This document shows positions 49,410 through 59,641 of a DNA stretch of 64,000 nucleotides, in pieces. This DNA is from Spisula solida (lineage: Eukaryota; Mollusca; Bivalvia; Venerida; Mactridae), in contig OX365955.1 in assembly GCA_947247005.1 (NCBI GenBank), positions 37,923,822 to 37,987,821 of the forward strand, given 5' to 3'. The translations under genes were made by a program, and so were the position numbers. Under the pieces are notes generated by a model, which was given only the letters and a program-made list of their open reading frames with translations, searched no databases and was not told where the DNA came from. The first letter of the stretch is position 1; every line of letters begins with the position of its first letter.

Positions 49410-49598
49410 ACAGAATTTCAGCTGCTGCCAGTCCAAATGTTTGACTAATTCTCAGCCTTTTCCAGTCAGAATGTCTTGACAAGTTTTTAGCCTTTGTCAG
49501 TCTGAATATCTAACAGATTTTCAGCCTTTGCCTGTCCAAATGTCTTGACAAGTTTTCAGCCTTTGCCTGTCCGAATATCTGACAAATTTTCAGCCTTT
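49410..49598. repeat. ~36-bp tandem repeat, five copies
   Basis: Unit TTTCAGCCTTTGCCTGTCCA AATGTCTTGACAAG, with alternating GAATATCTGACAAA variants so that the true period may be about 72 bp. Intronic. Confidence 0.85.
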
Positions 49599-49602
49599 TA
49601 TG

Positions 49603-49640
49603 TTTATTACAGCCTTGTGATAGGGATTCTGGTGTATCTA
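49603..49640 (+). pseudogene. Duplicated acceptor and start of the Ig5 second exon (non-functional copy)
   Basis: ATGTTTATTACAGCC plus TTGTGATAGGGATTCTGGTG TAT matches ATGTTTATTACAGCC plus CAGTGATAGAGATTCTGGTG TAT at the real exon border 68 bp downstream. Read from the copied acceptor, the frame is CDRDSGVSTYYDC-like and then meets TAA. It is a partial exon duplication that could act as a decoy splice site. Confidence 0.75.
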
Positions 49641-49683
49641 CATATTATGACTGCTAACTGTGACATTATAATGTTTATTACAG

Positions 49684-49771
49684 CCCAGTGATAGAGATTC
49701 TGGTGTATACAAAGCTGCCATTAAAACTCCACAAGGTGTATTAGATTGTGAAACCAAACTTAACATTAAAG
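49684..49771 (+). CDS. Twitchin-like gene, exon completing Ig5
   Basis: Acceptor GTTTATTACAG, donor GTAAAA. It reads PSDRDSGVYKAAIKTPQG then VLDCETKLNIK, leaving in phase 1. DRDSGVY is the tyrosine corner; Ala replaces the F-strand Cys. Shares the E-F loop intron position with Ig3 and Ig4. Confidence 0.93.
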
Positions 49772-50293
49772 GTAAAAAACATTTATTTTGTGTGTTTTAA
49801 TTAATATTCTTAAAATGCAATGATTTTCACACACAGTTGGGAAAACTGGTTTTGTAGACCAGGCTTAGGATGCAGCCTTGGTATTGGTCTTATAAAGAAA
49901 GTAATTTGATCCAACCAGTTTACAGTGTTTTCTGCATAATCATAAACTAATGAATAATCTGGAAGCAAATACCAACCGCTACTTATTTTCTCTTCTGCAA
50001 GTATGTGTAACTTCTTTACAAGGACATTACCATAACCTATGTCACGGAATAACATAACATGCCTGGCCAGGGAATCAGACCAAGATCATCCTGGTGAGAC
50101 TCTAGCTCTCTATCATGCTCACTCAAGTTCTGAGCACAATTTACATAGAACCAAACCTGGGGTTATAACCAATAATTAAACCCAGCACTCAAATATTAAT
50201 AATGTGATATAATGAGCTATCATTTGTTTTACGTTGCGAAATCTAGATGAGGAAAATGTATACAATCGTTAATGTTATCATTGATTTTTTCAG
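49772..50293. other. Intron
   Basis: 522 bp; no recognisable repeat or exon. The minus-strand open frame here has no supporting features. Confidence 0.75.
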
Positions 50294-50352
50294 AATTAAT
50301 TGCTGCTTCTAAAGGTGAACCTCCCAGATTTACCATGAAACTCGCTCCTAAG
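50294..50352 (+). CDS. Twitchin-like gene, exon for linker and A strand of Ig6
   Basis: Acceptor TTGATTTTTTCAG, donor GTATGT. It completes Glu and encodes LIAASKGEPPRFTMKLAPK, ending in phase 0. PPRFTMKL is the A-strand opening typical of titin/twitchin Ig domains. Only 59 bp, but phase and sequence fit both neighbours. Confidence 0.9.
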
Positions 50353-51140
50353 GTATGTTTTCTTCTTGCTACAGGTGTCATTATAATCATATAATCCTTT
50401 ACTCCATACCGACACATGACACATTTTGTTGCCGCTATTTTAATTCCATTTATTACTTAAGAAATAAACTATGAAAAACCGTTGGTTTGGAGTTCTGACG
50501 CGTAGGAATTATAACAAGCGTCAGAACGATAAACCATTGTATAACAGCCAGTATACAATGGCTTTTGAATATTTTATTTCGATTCTAACATGATTTAAAA
50601 TTGGAAGTATATATTTAGCAAGTGATATTTTGCGAGATATATGTTGTTTACGTTACTTGTTTACCTGCATGATGTCATAAAAACGACATGACGTCACTTT
50701 CATTGTATATCGGCCGATATGGGATGTTATGATTTGTTCTTTGTCTATATAGGCAAAATAGATGATTAATTTAAATATACAATTTGTGATATTATGAGAG
50801 TATATATTTTTGAGTTCAGCTCACCATGTTTCGGCATATGAAGTTTACACCTACAAGACATACATGACAGTAATGTTCTTGTGATGACGACTTTATTAAA
50901 AGTACTGGCATATTGTATAAAGGCTGCAGTAATTGATTCAGGGTGAATTTTCAAGTTGTCAATTTATCAATATAGTGATGTTGAGCAAGTAGTAATATAG
51001 TATGATAGTATGATTTACCAACTTACAGTACTATCGGTAAAATGTTACTACTTCAAAACTTTATATGATAAGTTCTACATATGCGTCGATTTTGTCAATT
51101 AACTTTAAAACTTATAACCATGTTTGATTGAATATTTTAG
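50353..51140. other. Intron within Ig6
   Basis: 788 bp, AT-rich, nothing recognised. The intron falls after the A strand, a different fold position from Ig3-Ig5. Confidence 0.8.
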
Positions 51141-51378
51141 AACGTCACCGAAGGCGAGCAAGTAGAATTCAGTGCTAAAATGACAGGAACAGCCCCTATA
51201 CAGATTAACTGGACAAAAGGTGGTAAACCAGTGGATGCCAATTGTAAGACAGCCTTTGCACGTAATACAGCAACATTGACCATTGCCAAGTCTGCTGTTG
51301 CTGATTCAGGCAGTTACACTGTTGAAGCCAAGAACACACACGGCAAGGCATCAAGTACAGCTTCCTTAACTGTCAAAG
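51141..51378 (+). CDS. Twitchin-like gene, exon for most of Ig6
   Basis: Acceptor GAATATTTTAG, donor GTATGT. It reads NVTEGEQVEFSAKMTGTAP, IQINWTKGGKPVD, CKTAFARNTATLTIAKSAVA, DSGSYTVEAKNTHGKASSTA and SLTVK, leaving in phase 1. EGEQVEF, the NW of strand C and DSGSY are classic I-set landmarks. Both canonical cysteines are absent (VEFSAK; YTV). It is the last Ig domain in the window. Confidence 0.95.
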
Positions 51379-54300
51379 GTATGTCCCTATAAACTCTACT
51401 CCCTCAAAGTCAGAAGTAATTGATCAGTCTGGCAGGCAGAAAACTGAATGACCATGCATCTATGATGCACTTACGGTACTGCTTATCAAAGCACTTACGA
51501 AAAATCTTAAATTTACGCTCTAATTTAAATGCCTCACAACTATGAAAAGGGGACAGATTTGTTTGTAGGAGTTCATTAACTGAATTTCTGATAACTTTGC
51601 ATATTCCTGTACCACAATTTTTAGCAGTTAAAGAATTACAAAGATTTAGAATTAATGTGAACCTAAATTTAAGATTTCCGTAAGTGATTTGATAAAACAG
51701 TACCCAGTAGTCTACCCTGAGTGCTCAGTTAGTTAAATACAAGATTTGGCATCCAGCTCATATCGATTCCAAGGTTGAACAGACTATGTGCTTCCATGTC
51801 AAATCAAATGCCATGATATGTTTGAATTTCAAAAGAAACTCGGTATTTATAATTATAATGGTGAGTTCAAACATCAGTATAATTATAATGGCAAACTCAC
51901 CACAAATCTAATGCAAGAGTTTCTCAAATTGTGGGGTCTCTTTCATTTTGTGCTGCTGATGCTGTTTATGCTTTTCCTTATCGATTTATTTCTGTATAAA
52001 TGTTTGTGCTCTTTTGACATGCAAAGAATGGATTGCTTTTTATGAACTACATTTTTAGAATATTTATGTCAGGATCAATGAATTCCTTTACTTTAATCAT
52101 ATAAAAGATGCATTCATGCCAGCTGATACATTTTAAGAGGAGTCTAGAATTTCTTGATTTTGCGTGAAAACATTTGTTTATGCAATTGATATGATAAATC
52201 TCAATTTGGAACATTCTTATGCGTTCTCATAAAACTGCACATTTTAAGTATCACGAAAATGGTATGCAGACTTTTATCTTTACAGTTTTATTGTCGAAGA
52301 ATGAATCTAATCTTAAGTTAGATATTTGATTTCAAATATTTAGCACATTATTACAGGATTTATAGGAGTGTAGCACTAATTATTGTTTAGTATTTGGTTT
52401 GATAAACTTCTGTTCAGTGTTTAGATAGTATTAAGTTATAAATGCATTATTACCGTCTTAATGTTATTACTGAGTACTCGTGTACTGATTTTATTATTCG
52501 AATATCCGACCTTTGAGTGAGTACTCGAGTACTCGGGTAACTGTTGCCATCCCTAGTTGTTACATGCTTATTACGAGAAAAAAAATGTATCTCAGACAAA
52601 AGTATATTTAAATAAAATCTGTACAGTTATTTTGTGGTAAAGAAACTGTAGTGTTTTCTTTGTGTCTATCAAAACTGTATGACCATCCCATATGTTTTAG
52701 CTACTGTTAATCACTTTATATTCGCATGAGCTTTATTTCGCGATTTACGGTTATGAGGAACCCAAATATTAAATTCGCGAGCCAATCCACAAAATACACA
52801 TAGGTATGTTATATGAATATACTACATGCATACCAAAAAAATATTTACGACCCAAAACGTCTTGTTCATGTGATTTATATTTACTTATGAAATTGCCCAG
52901 ATATGTCTTATGTTATGGAAGTATATTTACGCGGAATGATAATTTTGGATGATTTCGAATCGCGAAAATTAGCGAAAATGAAACTACTGTGAATAATACC
53001 TGATTTACAGTACTTACCATGAGAAAACCAGACAGAGAATAAATTGTGATGAGCTTTCTGTGGTAGGGACCAACTGTTCAGACAATTAGAACAATAATGT
53101 GTTTGCAAATGTCAGTAAAAAGTACACAATAACAGCACAAATTCTAATAAGTGTGAGCAATTCTATAAAATTATACATGCAAACCACGGACTTCACTTCT
53201 TGTTATGTTTGTTAAATCCTAAATTGTTGCACCATATGAAAAAGGTTGCAAGTACAAAAATGCCATTTTGAGAAAATGAGAAAAATTGTCCGAAAACTAC
53301 TCTTTACCAGGAGCTGTTCTATTAATAGGAGTGTGTAACGCGCCATAGCCTCGTGAGATCTCAGCCGTGATCACGTGAGCGATACTGCCGAGTCGGCCAT
53401 TTTGTAAAATCTCGCCGATAGCGTCAACAATTATAGCCAACTTATTTTCAGTGCAATTAGTTCCTTCAACCCTATATCGTTTAAATAACATAGTCTTATG
53501 TTTAGATAAGTTGATAGACAATGTATTTGTGTGAATAAATTCTCAAGTATCGGTCGATATATCACAGAAATTGAACATCACAGTTGGCCGATTCCTAGTC
53601 TGAAGCCGCCTTTGTTCTTCAAAATGGCGTGAAAACAAATTTTATGCACTTTTGCTCAACGCCATGTGCACTTAATCTTTATGCTATAACAGTAAAATTT
53701 TGATAATTATAAACTATTTATAATTCTCGAATGATAGAAAACAATTGTGGCGCCGTATGAATTGAATTAAGAAATTTGGATGCGTTCAAAAATCGTCCAT
53801 TTTACATATCTAGCCATCTGTTGACGCATTATTATTTTTTACATGTCTGTGTTAAATTACACTTTACTACTATATCATGTGACGCATTTTCCTTTTTATT
53901 GTTTTAAATCGGTAGTACTGACATACGAGCATTGTACGTGTTAATTTTTTTAATTATTTGTTGAATGGACAAAAAAATATTAGGATGGTAAAAACAGGGA
54001 TTTAACTATACTTTCACAAATATCTGGGACGATTATATTCAGTCCCAGCAAATACTGTATGTATATTAATAATTAAATAGAAAATACCAAAAAGTTTGCA
54101 TATACATGGATGTACATATATGAGACAAAATAAAGAATATAGCAAGAAACATGTCAAAAAATAGAGTGTTAAATGTTGTTTTGTGATCTACGGTAATCAT
54201 TTATTTGTTTATAGCGAAGTCAAAGTCAAGTCAAGTGAAATACCCTTTATTCGCTCCATCATTTCATGTTTACATGAAAAAATGAGGTGACAAAATGTAA

Positions 54301-55626
54301 CAACATTTTCAAAGCTTAGCAAGATCTGATCAAAGTTTAAGTATATAGGTGCCAGATTTTGACACCATATATTGATTGGGAATATATTGGAACCCCACTG
54401 TGCAAACTGCTTAATGGATGGCGACCTTGATTGCTTATCTCGATAGGGCACAGTGACTTATTAAGTTTATTACATAACACAATATAATTGTCAAAACCAA
54501 TCATAGAAACTGCACACAGGGATTATGTATTGTTATGTAATTACCAAACCCCATAGTGGGATTTTGTTTCTGTGAAATATATTATATACATGTTATTATA
54601 ACGTGTTAATATGAAGGGGTCTGGTGTAGATCTGCATGTACTTGTGTTCTTAAAGTACTAAATTTTTGACCGAGGCAATTTTGAGCATTTATGGAGAAAT
54701 CACAGTTTTCATTGTTGTAAATAACTTTGTAATTTATGATGAAGTATGTTTGCAATATATGCAAAACATGTATAATATTTAACGACTTATTAATGTCAAA
54801 CCTATAAGTTTAGTCATTTAACGGATAGCACTTGTAAACTTATCACTGACGGCCTTTTTAGCTCGCCGTTGTTCGTTCATTATTTGTTTGTTTTCAATAA
54901 AATGTAGAAAAGTATGAAGTTCAGTGTTTCGGCATTCTAAAACATTTTAATTTATCAAAAAAGGATATTTATTCAACAAATGACGCTAATTTTACTATAG
55001 CAAATACTATACTAGGACGTTCGAAATGGTGGAATATATTTTAAGTGACGGCTTTTTGAATCGCCGTTGCGCGCTTAATAATTATTTTGTCTCGTAAAAA
55101 ATTGGATAACAAGAAACTAGAATCTTAAAGGGTTTTATAACACAAAACTTTTTCGAAATCGTATAATAATTGATAAAACGATAAACAATTTCAGTAACCT
55201 GTCCGATAGTAGCGCAAAAAACGTACGGTAAACAGCGCTAGGAATCGAGCGTCTGCAATCGATCGATAACCACGTGACCAGCGAATTATCTGATTATACC
55301 AACGGCGCAGAAAAAAGTCAATAATTGGTTGATAAAGAACATCGATTCATTTCCCCTTGTGTTATCTAGGCCCTGTCTTTACTTAAAGACAAACATGCTT
55401 TTTGAACTTCAGTTTAGTTAACATGACCACTCTGATTTTCATAAAAATGGGTTCATAAGATATGCGCCTTGCGAATGCAGATTTCGATTATTCTTGGGTC
55501 TTAAAAGGTTGTAAGTAAAGCCTGTGACTTTATGGTTCTTTGGCAGTGATATACGTTATAAAAATTGTTGGTGTATTGTAATTACTTGTATATAAATATT
55601 GAACTTCTCTTACTTTTCATTTTCAG
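51379..55626. other. Intron between Ig6 and the charged linker
   Basis: 4.2 kb. It contains a MITE-like element (52702-53012), a CpG-richer pocket around 53325-53420, and two related GACGGC..TCGCCGTTG blocks near 54848-54873 and 55044-55070. No exon recognised; the minus-strand open frames at 53297-53521 and 54209-54451 have no family features. Confidence 0.7.
52702..53012. mobile_element. MITE-like element, ~311 bp
   Basis: Left TACTGTTAATCA and right TGATTTACAGTA are near complements, and the interior shows the TTCGCG / CGCGAAAATTAGCGAAAATG words also seen in the 211-bp MITEs. Probably a diverged relative. Confidence 0.55.
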
Positions 55627-55704
55627 AAGCCCCAAAGATTAAAGAACCGGTTGAGAAGAAGAAGCAAGCCAAACCTACTGAAGCTGGAAAGCCCGAGGAA
55701 CCAG
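55627..55704 (+). CDS. Twitchin-like gene, first exon of the charged linker
   Basis: Acceptor CTTTTCATTTTCAG, donor GTAGGG. It completes Glu and reads APKIKEPVEKKKQAKPTEAG then KPEEP, leaving in phase 1. Lys/Glu/Pro-rich, disordered linker following Ig6. The downstream partner in the long model is 58001; an alternative partner in the same phase is 57824. Confidence 0.88.
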
Positions 55705-55722
55705 GTAGGGAATATAATGCAT

Positions 55723-55785
55723 GCCAGGAATACCTGTCATGTTGCCAGGAATACCTGTCATGTTGCCAGGAATACCTGTCATGTT
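55723..55785. repeat. 21-bp tandem repeat, three copies
   Basis: Exact copies of GCCAGGAATACCTGTCATGT T starting 18 bp after the donor at 55705. Unit divisible by three, so the exon frame stays open into it; intronic if the donor is used. Confidence 0.93.
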
Positions 55786-56512
55786 ATACATGTGATGTCT
55801 AGATTACCTCTCTTTGAAGTGTGATGTTTCATGTTTCACACATTCATGTATTTCTTTGTAGATTGGGCGTGAATATATAAAAAACTTGGAGCTTTTCAGA
55901 TCATACCAAATAGTTTATTTTTTTCATGAAAAGGGCCATGACTGTCTAAGAAAACTTTGAACTTTCTGGATCATATCAAATAATTTAATTTATTATACCA
56001 GGGGCCAGTCCCTTAAGTCAGGATGAATGTTTGTATATGGCGAAAGAAATGACAAGAAATTAGGAAAAATAATTGTATAAAAAGTAAAAAAATCATCCTG
56101 TTCGGTGAAGAAAAGAATTAGAAAATTTTAGAAAATTCACCTTTAAATTTTTTTGTAACTTTTATTTTTTCTATGGTTTCACATAACATGGCATAAGATC
56201 ACTGTAAATGCCAGCGAATAAATCTTTTAAATACTAAGCATTATGTTTAGAGTTAAAAAAGAGTATCATTAACAATCGAAAAACTTACTAGATACAGGCA
56301 TTGCATCTTTAAGCATTGTGTTTATATTAAAATTAGAGCATAATAAAAATAATCATTTACAACCGACATCTTTCATCATTGACATACATCATTAACAGTG
56401 AAACATCTTTCATTATTGTCTATAGATCACTCCAAAACATCAAGGGGTGTGAGTGAAAGCCCACACAAGCCTGTTTGTTTGATCTATATACACCAGTTAT
56501 ACTATAGTCTAG

Positions 56513-56528
56513 CCCCCCCCCCCCCCCC
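56513..56528. repeat. Poly-C run
   Basis: Sixteen consecutive C. A candidate source of sequencing length error. Confidence 0.95.
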
Positions 56529-56965
56529 GTGTTTTGCACACACATAAGCACACACTGAACACTTGTTTGTTTGTTCAATGTCAAATACAATCTTCTAGAG
56601 AGGTATCTTCCCCCACAGATAGAAAATGTCTGTGGGGTACATCCCTACATCTCTGTAGACATATTTTATTCACTCTTTTTCTCAGTATTCATTGATTGGA
56701 TTTTAAGAAAACTTTACACAACTCATAATCGCGAACCTATCCATGCATATACAAGGTTCGCTACACAGAGATCAATTTTCAATGAGTTATTGCCCTTTGA
56801 TATACAAATGATAATATAATGGTGCCAGGCAATACCTGGGAGTATTTGTCTTGAAGCTCTTGTTTGAATATATCCTAGTCATTGTTGACCTGAACAAACA
56901 CACAGTTAAGTGTATTTGTGTATGCTTGTGTATAGATATTGTACTATTTTATGCATTATGTTATG

Positions 56966-57405
56966 CAGTCAAACCTGTGTTCAATAAAGACCAAACATGT
57001 CTGCATTTATTACCCATCAGACTTATTTACTTACTTATTCCTCTTCGTCTCTTTAGGGACATAAGACTGCAATGGTCTCTTTATTATATAATCGGGTCTG
57101 TTTGTGGCCACTCTCTGACCATTTCCCAGAAATAGTCCCATCTCTGCCATCAGGGATGGTATTTTATATTGACCTTATTTGACTTGAGTATAAGGACAGC
57201 CAATCAGATCACACCATACTAAAATCTAAGTCACTATTAGGTGATATGATTGGCTATCCTTATCATCCAATTGAATGAGATCAATATTGATTTTCACCCC
57301 AGACCAGTTTTTATGTTAAGAGAGACCACCTGTTAACAAAGAGCACTGTTGCTACAACTCTCTGCTTATGTTTCCATGATTGGTCTTTATACGCAGGATC
57401 GACTG
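56966..57405. mobile_element. Tc1-like element carrying a nested insertion
   Basis: Left CAGTCAAACCTGTGTTCAAT AAAGACC and right GGTCTTTATACGCAGGATCG ACTG are imperfect complements with CAGT/ACTG ends. The palindromic element at 57153-57300 lies inside it. No transposase frame. Confidence 0.65.
57153..57300. mobile_element. Palindromic MITE, single copy of the 24.5-kb family
   Basis: TATTGACCTTATTTGACTTG AGTATAAGGACAGCCAATCA on the left; TGATTGGCTATCCTTATCAT CCAATTGAATGAGATCAATA on the right, near complements. The same family forms the tandem triplet at 24516-24928. Confidence 0.75.
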
Positions 57406-57823
57406 TATTTAGCTTAGAATTATTTTAATTTTATTTTAAATTAACATGTGCATTATTGTATGAATATTATTTTCGTTTTAAATCTTTTTTTTTCAATATT
57501 TTATTTCCATTTATATAGTAGAAGTAAACAGCTACATTTTCTTCTTGGAATTTGTTGATTTTGATGATTATACATGTACTGATGTACTTCATTGCCTTCT
57601 TTCAGTTATAATCCATTTGTTTAAGTATACAAATCTTAGGGGAGGAAATGTTCCTTTTTTGGCTATAAGAAACTACCGTTTTGACTTAAAGGTCAGACTG
57701 TTTTCAAAATAAATGGGGTTGGTGATGATCTAGGAATTAATTGATTTTGACCTTAGTTAGTAAGTCCTGTTGTCTCACCTTTAAGGATTTCAGTATCTAA
57801 GTGAATGCTTCTATTTCAAATAG

Positions 57824-57891
57824 GCTCAGTCACCACTGAAGAGATCAAAAGATTAAAAGAAAATGTGGCTGTTTCTGATCCCACAAGTTAA
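57824..57891 (+). CDS. Candidate alternative exon with in-frame stop
   Basis: Acceptor CTTCTATTTCAAATAG. Entered in phase 1 from 55704, GC completes Gly and 21 codons follow, SVTTEEIKRLKENVAVSDPT plus S, then TAA at 57889-57891. The peptide is hydrophilic and protein-like, with a short helical EEIKRLKENV stretch. No good donor lies inside it and no AATAAA lies between it and 58000. It would therefore act either as a terminal exon running on into 58001, or as a stop-introducing (poison) cassette exon spliced through a weak donor such as GTAGAA near 57907. Product: an Ig1-Ig6-only protein. Confidence 0.5.
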
Positions 57892-58000
57892 CTACCAATT
57901 CATGCAGTAGAATAATTATTAATTTTAGTTAATTTTAGATGTTGTTAAAACTTATTTTCTGTTGCTGCTATTACTGTATTAATCCAATACCACTTATCAG

Positions 58001-58294
58001 AACCCAAAGGAGGCGATAAAAAGGCTGAGCCAGAGAAACCTGGAGCAAAGGTTGACTCTGACAAAGATAAAAAACCTGCCAGTAAGGTAGAACAAAAACC
58101 TAAGGATCAAGAAAAGGTTGATTTGAAAAAACCCAAAGCTGAAGAACCTGTTAAGAAAGAAGAGCCAGAAACTAGGAAGCTTTCGAAGCCAGAAACACCT
58201 CCAAGGTCACGTAGCCAGTCTCCATTACTAGGTGTTCCTCGCCGACACAGAGCTCCATCTATAGTTGTTGGTGAAACAGATGAGTTTAGAATAG
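58001..58294 (+). CDS. Twitchin-like gene, main charged and Ser/Pro-rich linker exon
   Basis: Acceptor CACTTATCAG, donor GTATAG after 58294. About 65 codons of Lys/Glu/Pro/Asp-rich sequence (GGDKKAEPEKPGAK ... KAEEPVKKEEPETRK) are followed by TPPRSRSQSPLLGVP and RRHRAPSIVVGETDEFRI. The second part is rich in basic-directed Ser sites; Ser at 58258-58260 has Arg at -3, -5 and -6. Known of the family: mollusc twitchin has a regulatory phosphorylation site in an N-terminal inter-Ig linker; this exon is the natural candidate, by inference. The exon leaves in phase 1 and joins 59567 to make Gly-Ser. If the donor is not used, the frame runs six codons to TGA at 58309-58311. Confidence 0.88.
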
Positions 58295-59566
58295 GTATAG
58301 CGAGTGATTGAAGAAACAATGCTGCTGTTGTACTGTCCTGCATCGCTGTTGGCTTAACACTTGTTCACTAGAGCTGTTCTGTATTGTGGGCTTAACAATC
58401 GTTTTTGTCGAGTTACAGCCTACAGGCTCATCATGTCATCGGTAATACTGCTGGCTAACCTGGGTAAAAATGGTGTCAGTAGTTCCAGGCTCATCACATC
58501 ATTGTTCATGCTATGGCCTTGCAATGCGTTGCTCAATGTTCAACATCTTGCTGATTTAACATCCATACAGTGACCTTGAGCCGTGCAGTGTATACTACTA
58601 CTGCAAAAACATCAGTCTGTACTGTGCTATGTCTAACCAATGCTGCAATTGTTCATAAATGTGTTACAGCATGTTTGGCTTAATGTTATGATGTGATTGC
58701 AGATTAATAGAGTGTAGCTTTGCTTCAAGACACGAAAGATCAATTTCTGATACACACTTTATCGTTAAATGTCTCTTTTTCAGGTGGTGTTACTTGAGCT
58801 CAACATTTTAAGTTAATATTGTAGTGTAGCTATGGATACTGAAGCGCTTGTTTGTAAATGTTTGTAGCTATAGTTTTAGCCTTTGCGTCTTTATTTTTGT
58901 TGTTAAATATTGCTTTATATCATTCATTGTGCTTATTATCATTCTGTTTGTTTATTATCATTCATTTTGCTTTTTGTCTGACCGTACATTTTCAGCAATT
59001 CCAGAGCATTCACAAATGATTTGTAGGTTGATTTTATTAGATCCTGACCTTTCTTCCAATTGCATGCTTGCACCACATACATCTTATATCTCTTTCAAGA
59101 GATTTTTACAGTTTGGTATTTGGCTTGCTGTGATCTGTTTCACTTACCTGAGTCATGGCTTGTGGTAATTCTGTGTGATCAATCTTTGTCTTGCCAGTCT
59201 CCACTTATACACTGAGCTGAACTGGCTCTAATCTTTACCTCAGTTTTTCAAAAATAGATAGAATCAGAAATATGAGAATGCCTAACTTGTGTTTCTTTAC
59301 ATTGAGCGGTTTAAGGTAGTTATGTTTTGCATTGTTTTTTATTTATCCTTATTTGAAGCACTGGTTCTGTGGTTTTAGTCATTTCATGCACTGTTTGGTT
59401 TTTGTGTTTTTTGTTTTTTTATTGTTTTTTTCCCAAATAAAACCATTTACAGGCCTTTTTGGATCAATGGCAGCTATGCGTTTTATACATGAACAGGGTT
59501 TGTACAGGTACTTTATATAGATGTGAGTTATATCTAACCTTGTTTGTGTGCCATGTTATTTATCAG
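58295..59566. other. Intron
   Basis: 1.27 kb. Read-through sequence ends at TGA 58309-58311. A canonical AATAAA lies at 59436-59441, about 1.1 kb after that stop. No repeat of note. Confidence 0.7.
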
Positions 59567-59641
59567 GAAGTGCTAAAACAAATGACCTACGTAAACCAAT
59601 GATGCCATATGGTAAAAAACCATCAATAATTGTTGAAGAAG
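59567..59641 (+). CDS. Twitchin-like gene, linker exon with KKPSIIVEE motif
   Basis: Acceptor GTTATTTATCAG, donor GTAAGG. It completes Gly and reads SAKTNDLRKPMMPYGKKPSI then IVEE, leaving in phase 1. KKPSIIVEE echoes HRAPSIVVGE in the previous exon, 31 residues earlier (Ser at 59623-59625), so the linker carries two similar basic-PSI(V/I)V-acidic motifs. Confidence 0.87.

Larger units (their letters stand above)
49270..49683. other. Intron within Ig5, with tandem repeat and duplicated splice site
   Basis: 414 bp. It contains a 36-bp tandem repeat (49410-49598) and, at 49603-49640, a near copy of the next exon's acceptor and first codons. Confidence 0.85.
55705..58000. other. Intron with nested elements and an alternative exon
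   Basis: 2.3 kb. It contains a 21-bp tandem repeat (55723-55785), a poly-C run (56513-56528), a Tc1-like element (56966-57405) with a palindromic element inside it (57153-57300), and the stop-containing exon candidate at 57824-57891. Confidence 0.75.

Noticed and set aside
53297..53521. 74-codon minus-strand frame
   Set aside because: No recognisable domain, splice sites or neighbours; probably chance in a CpG-richer stretch.
59453..59507. Possible exon GLFGSMAAMRFIHEQGLYR between ACAG and GTACTT
   Set aside because: It enters in phase 1 but leaves in phase 2, which cannot join the exon at 59567 without a stop, and its own frame ends at TAG soon after.
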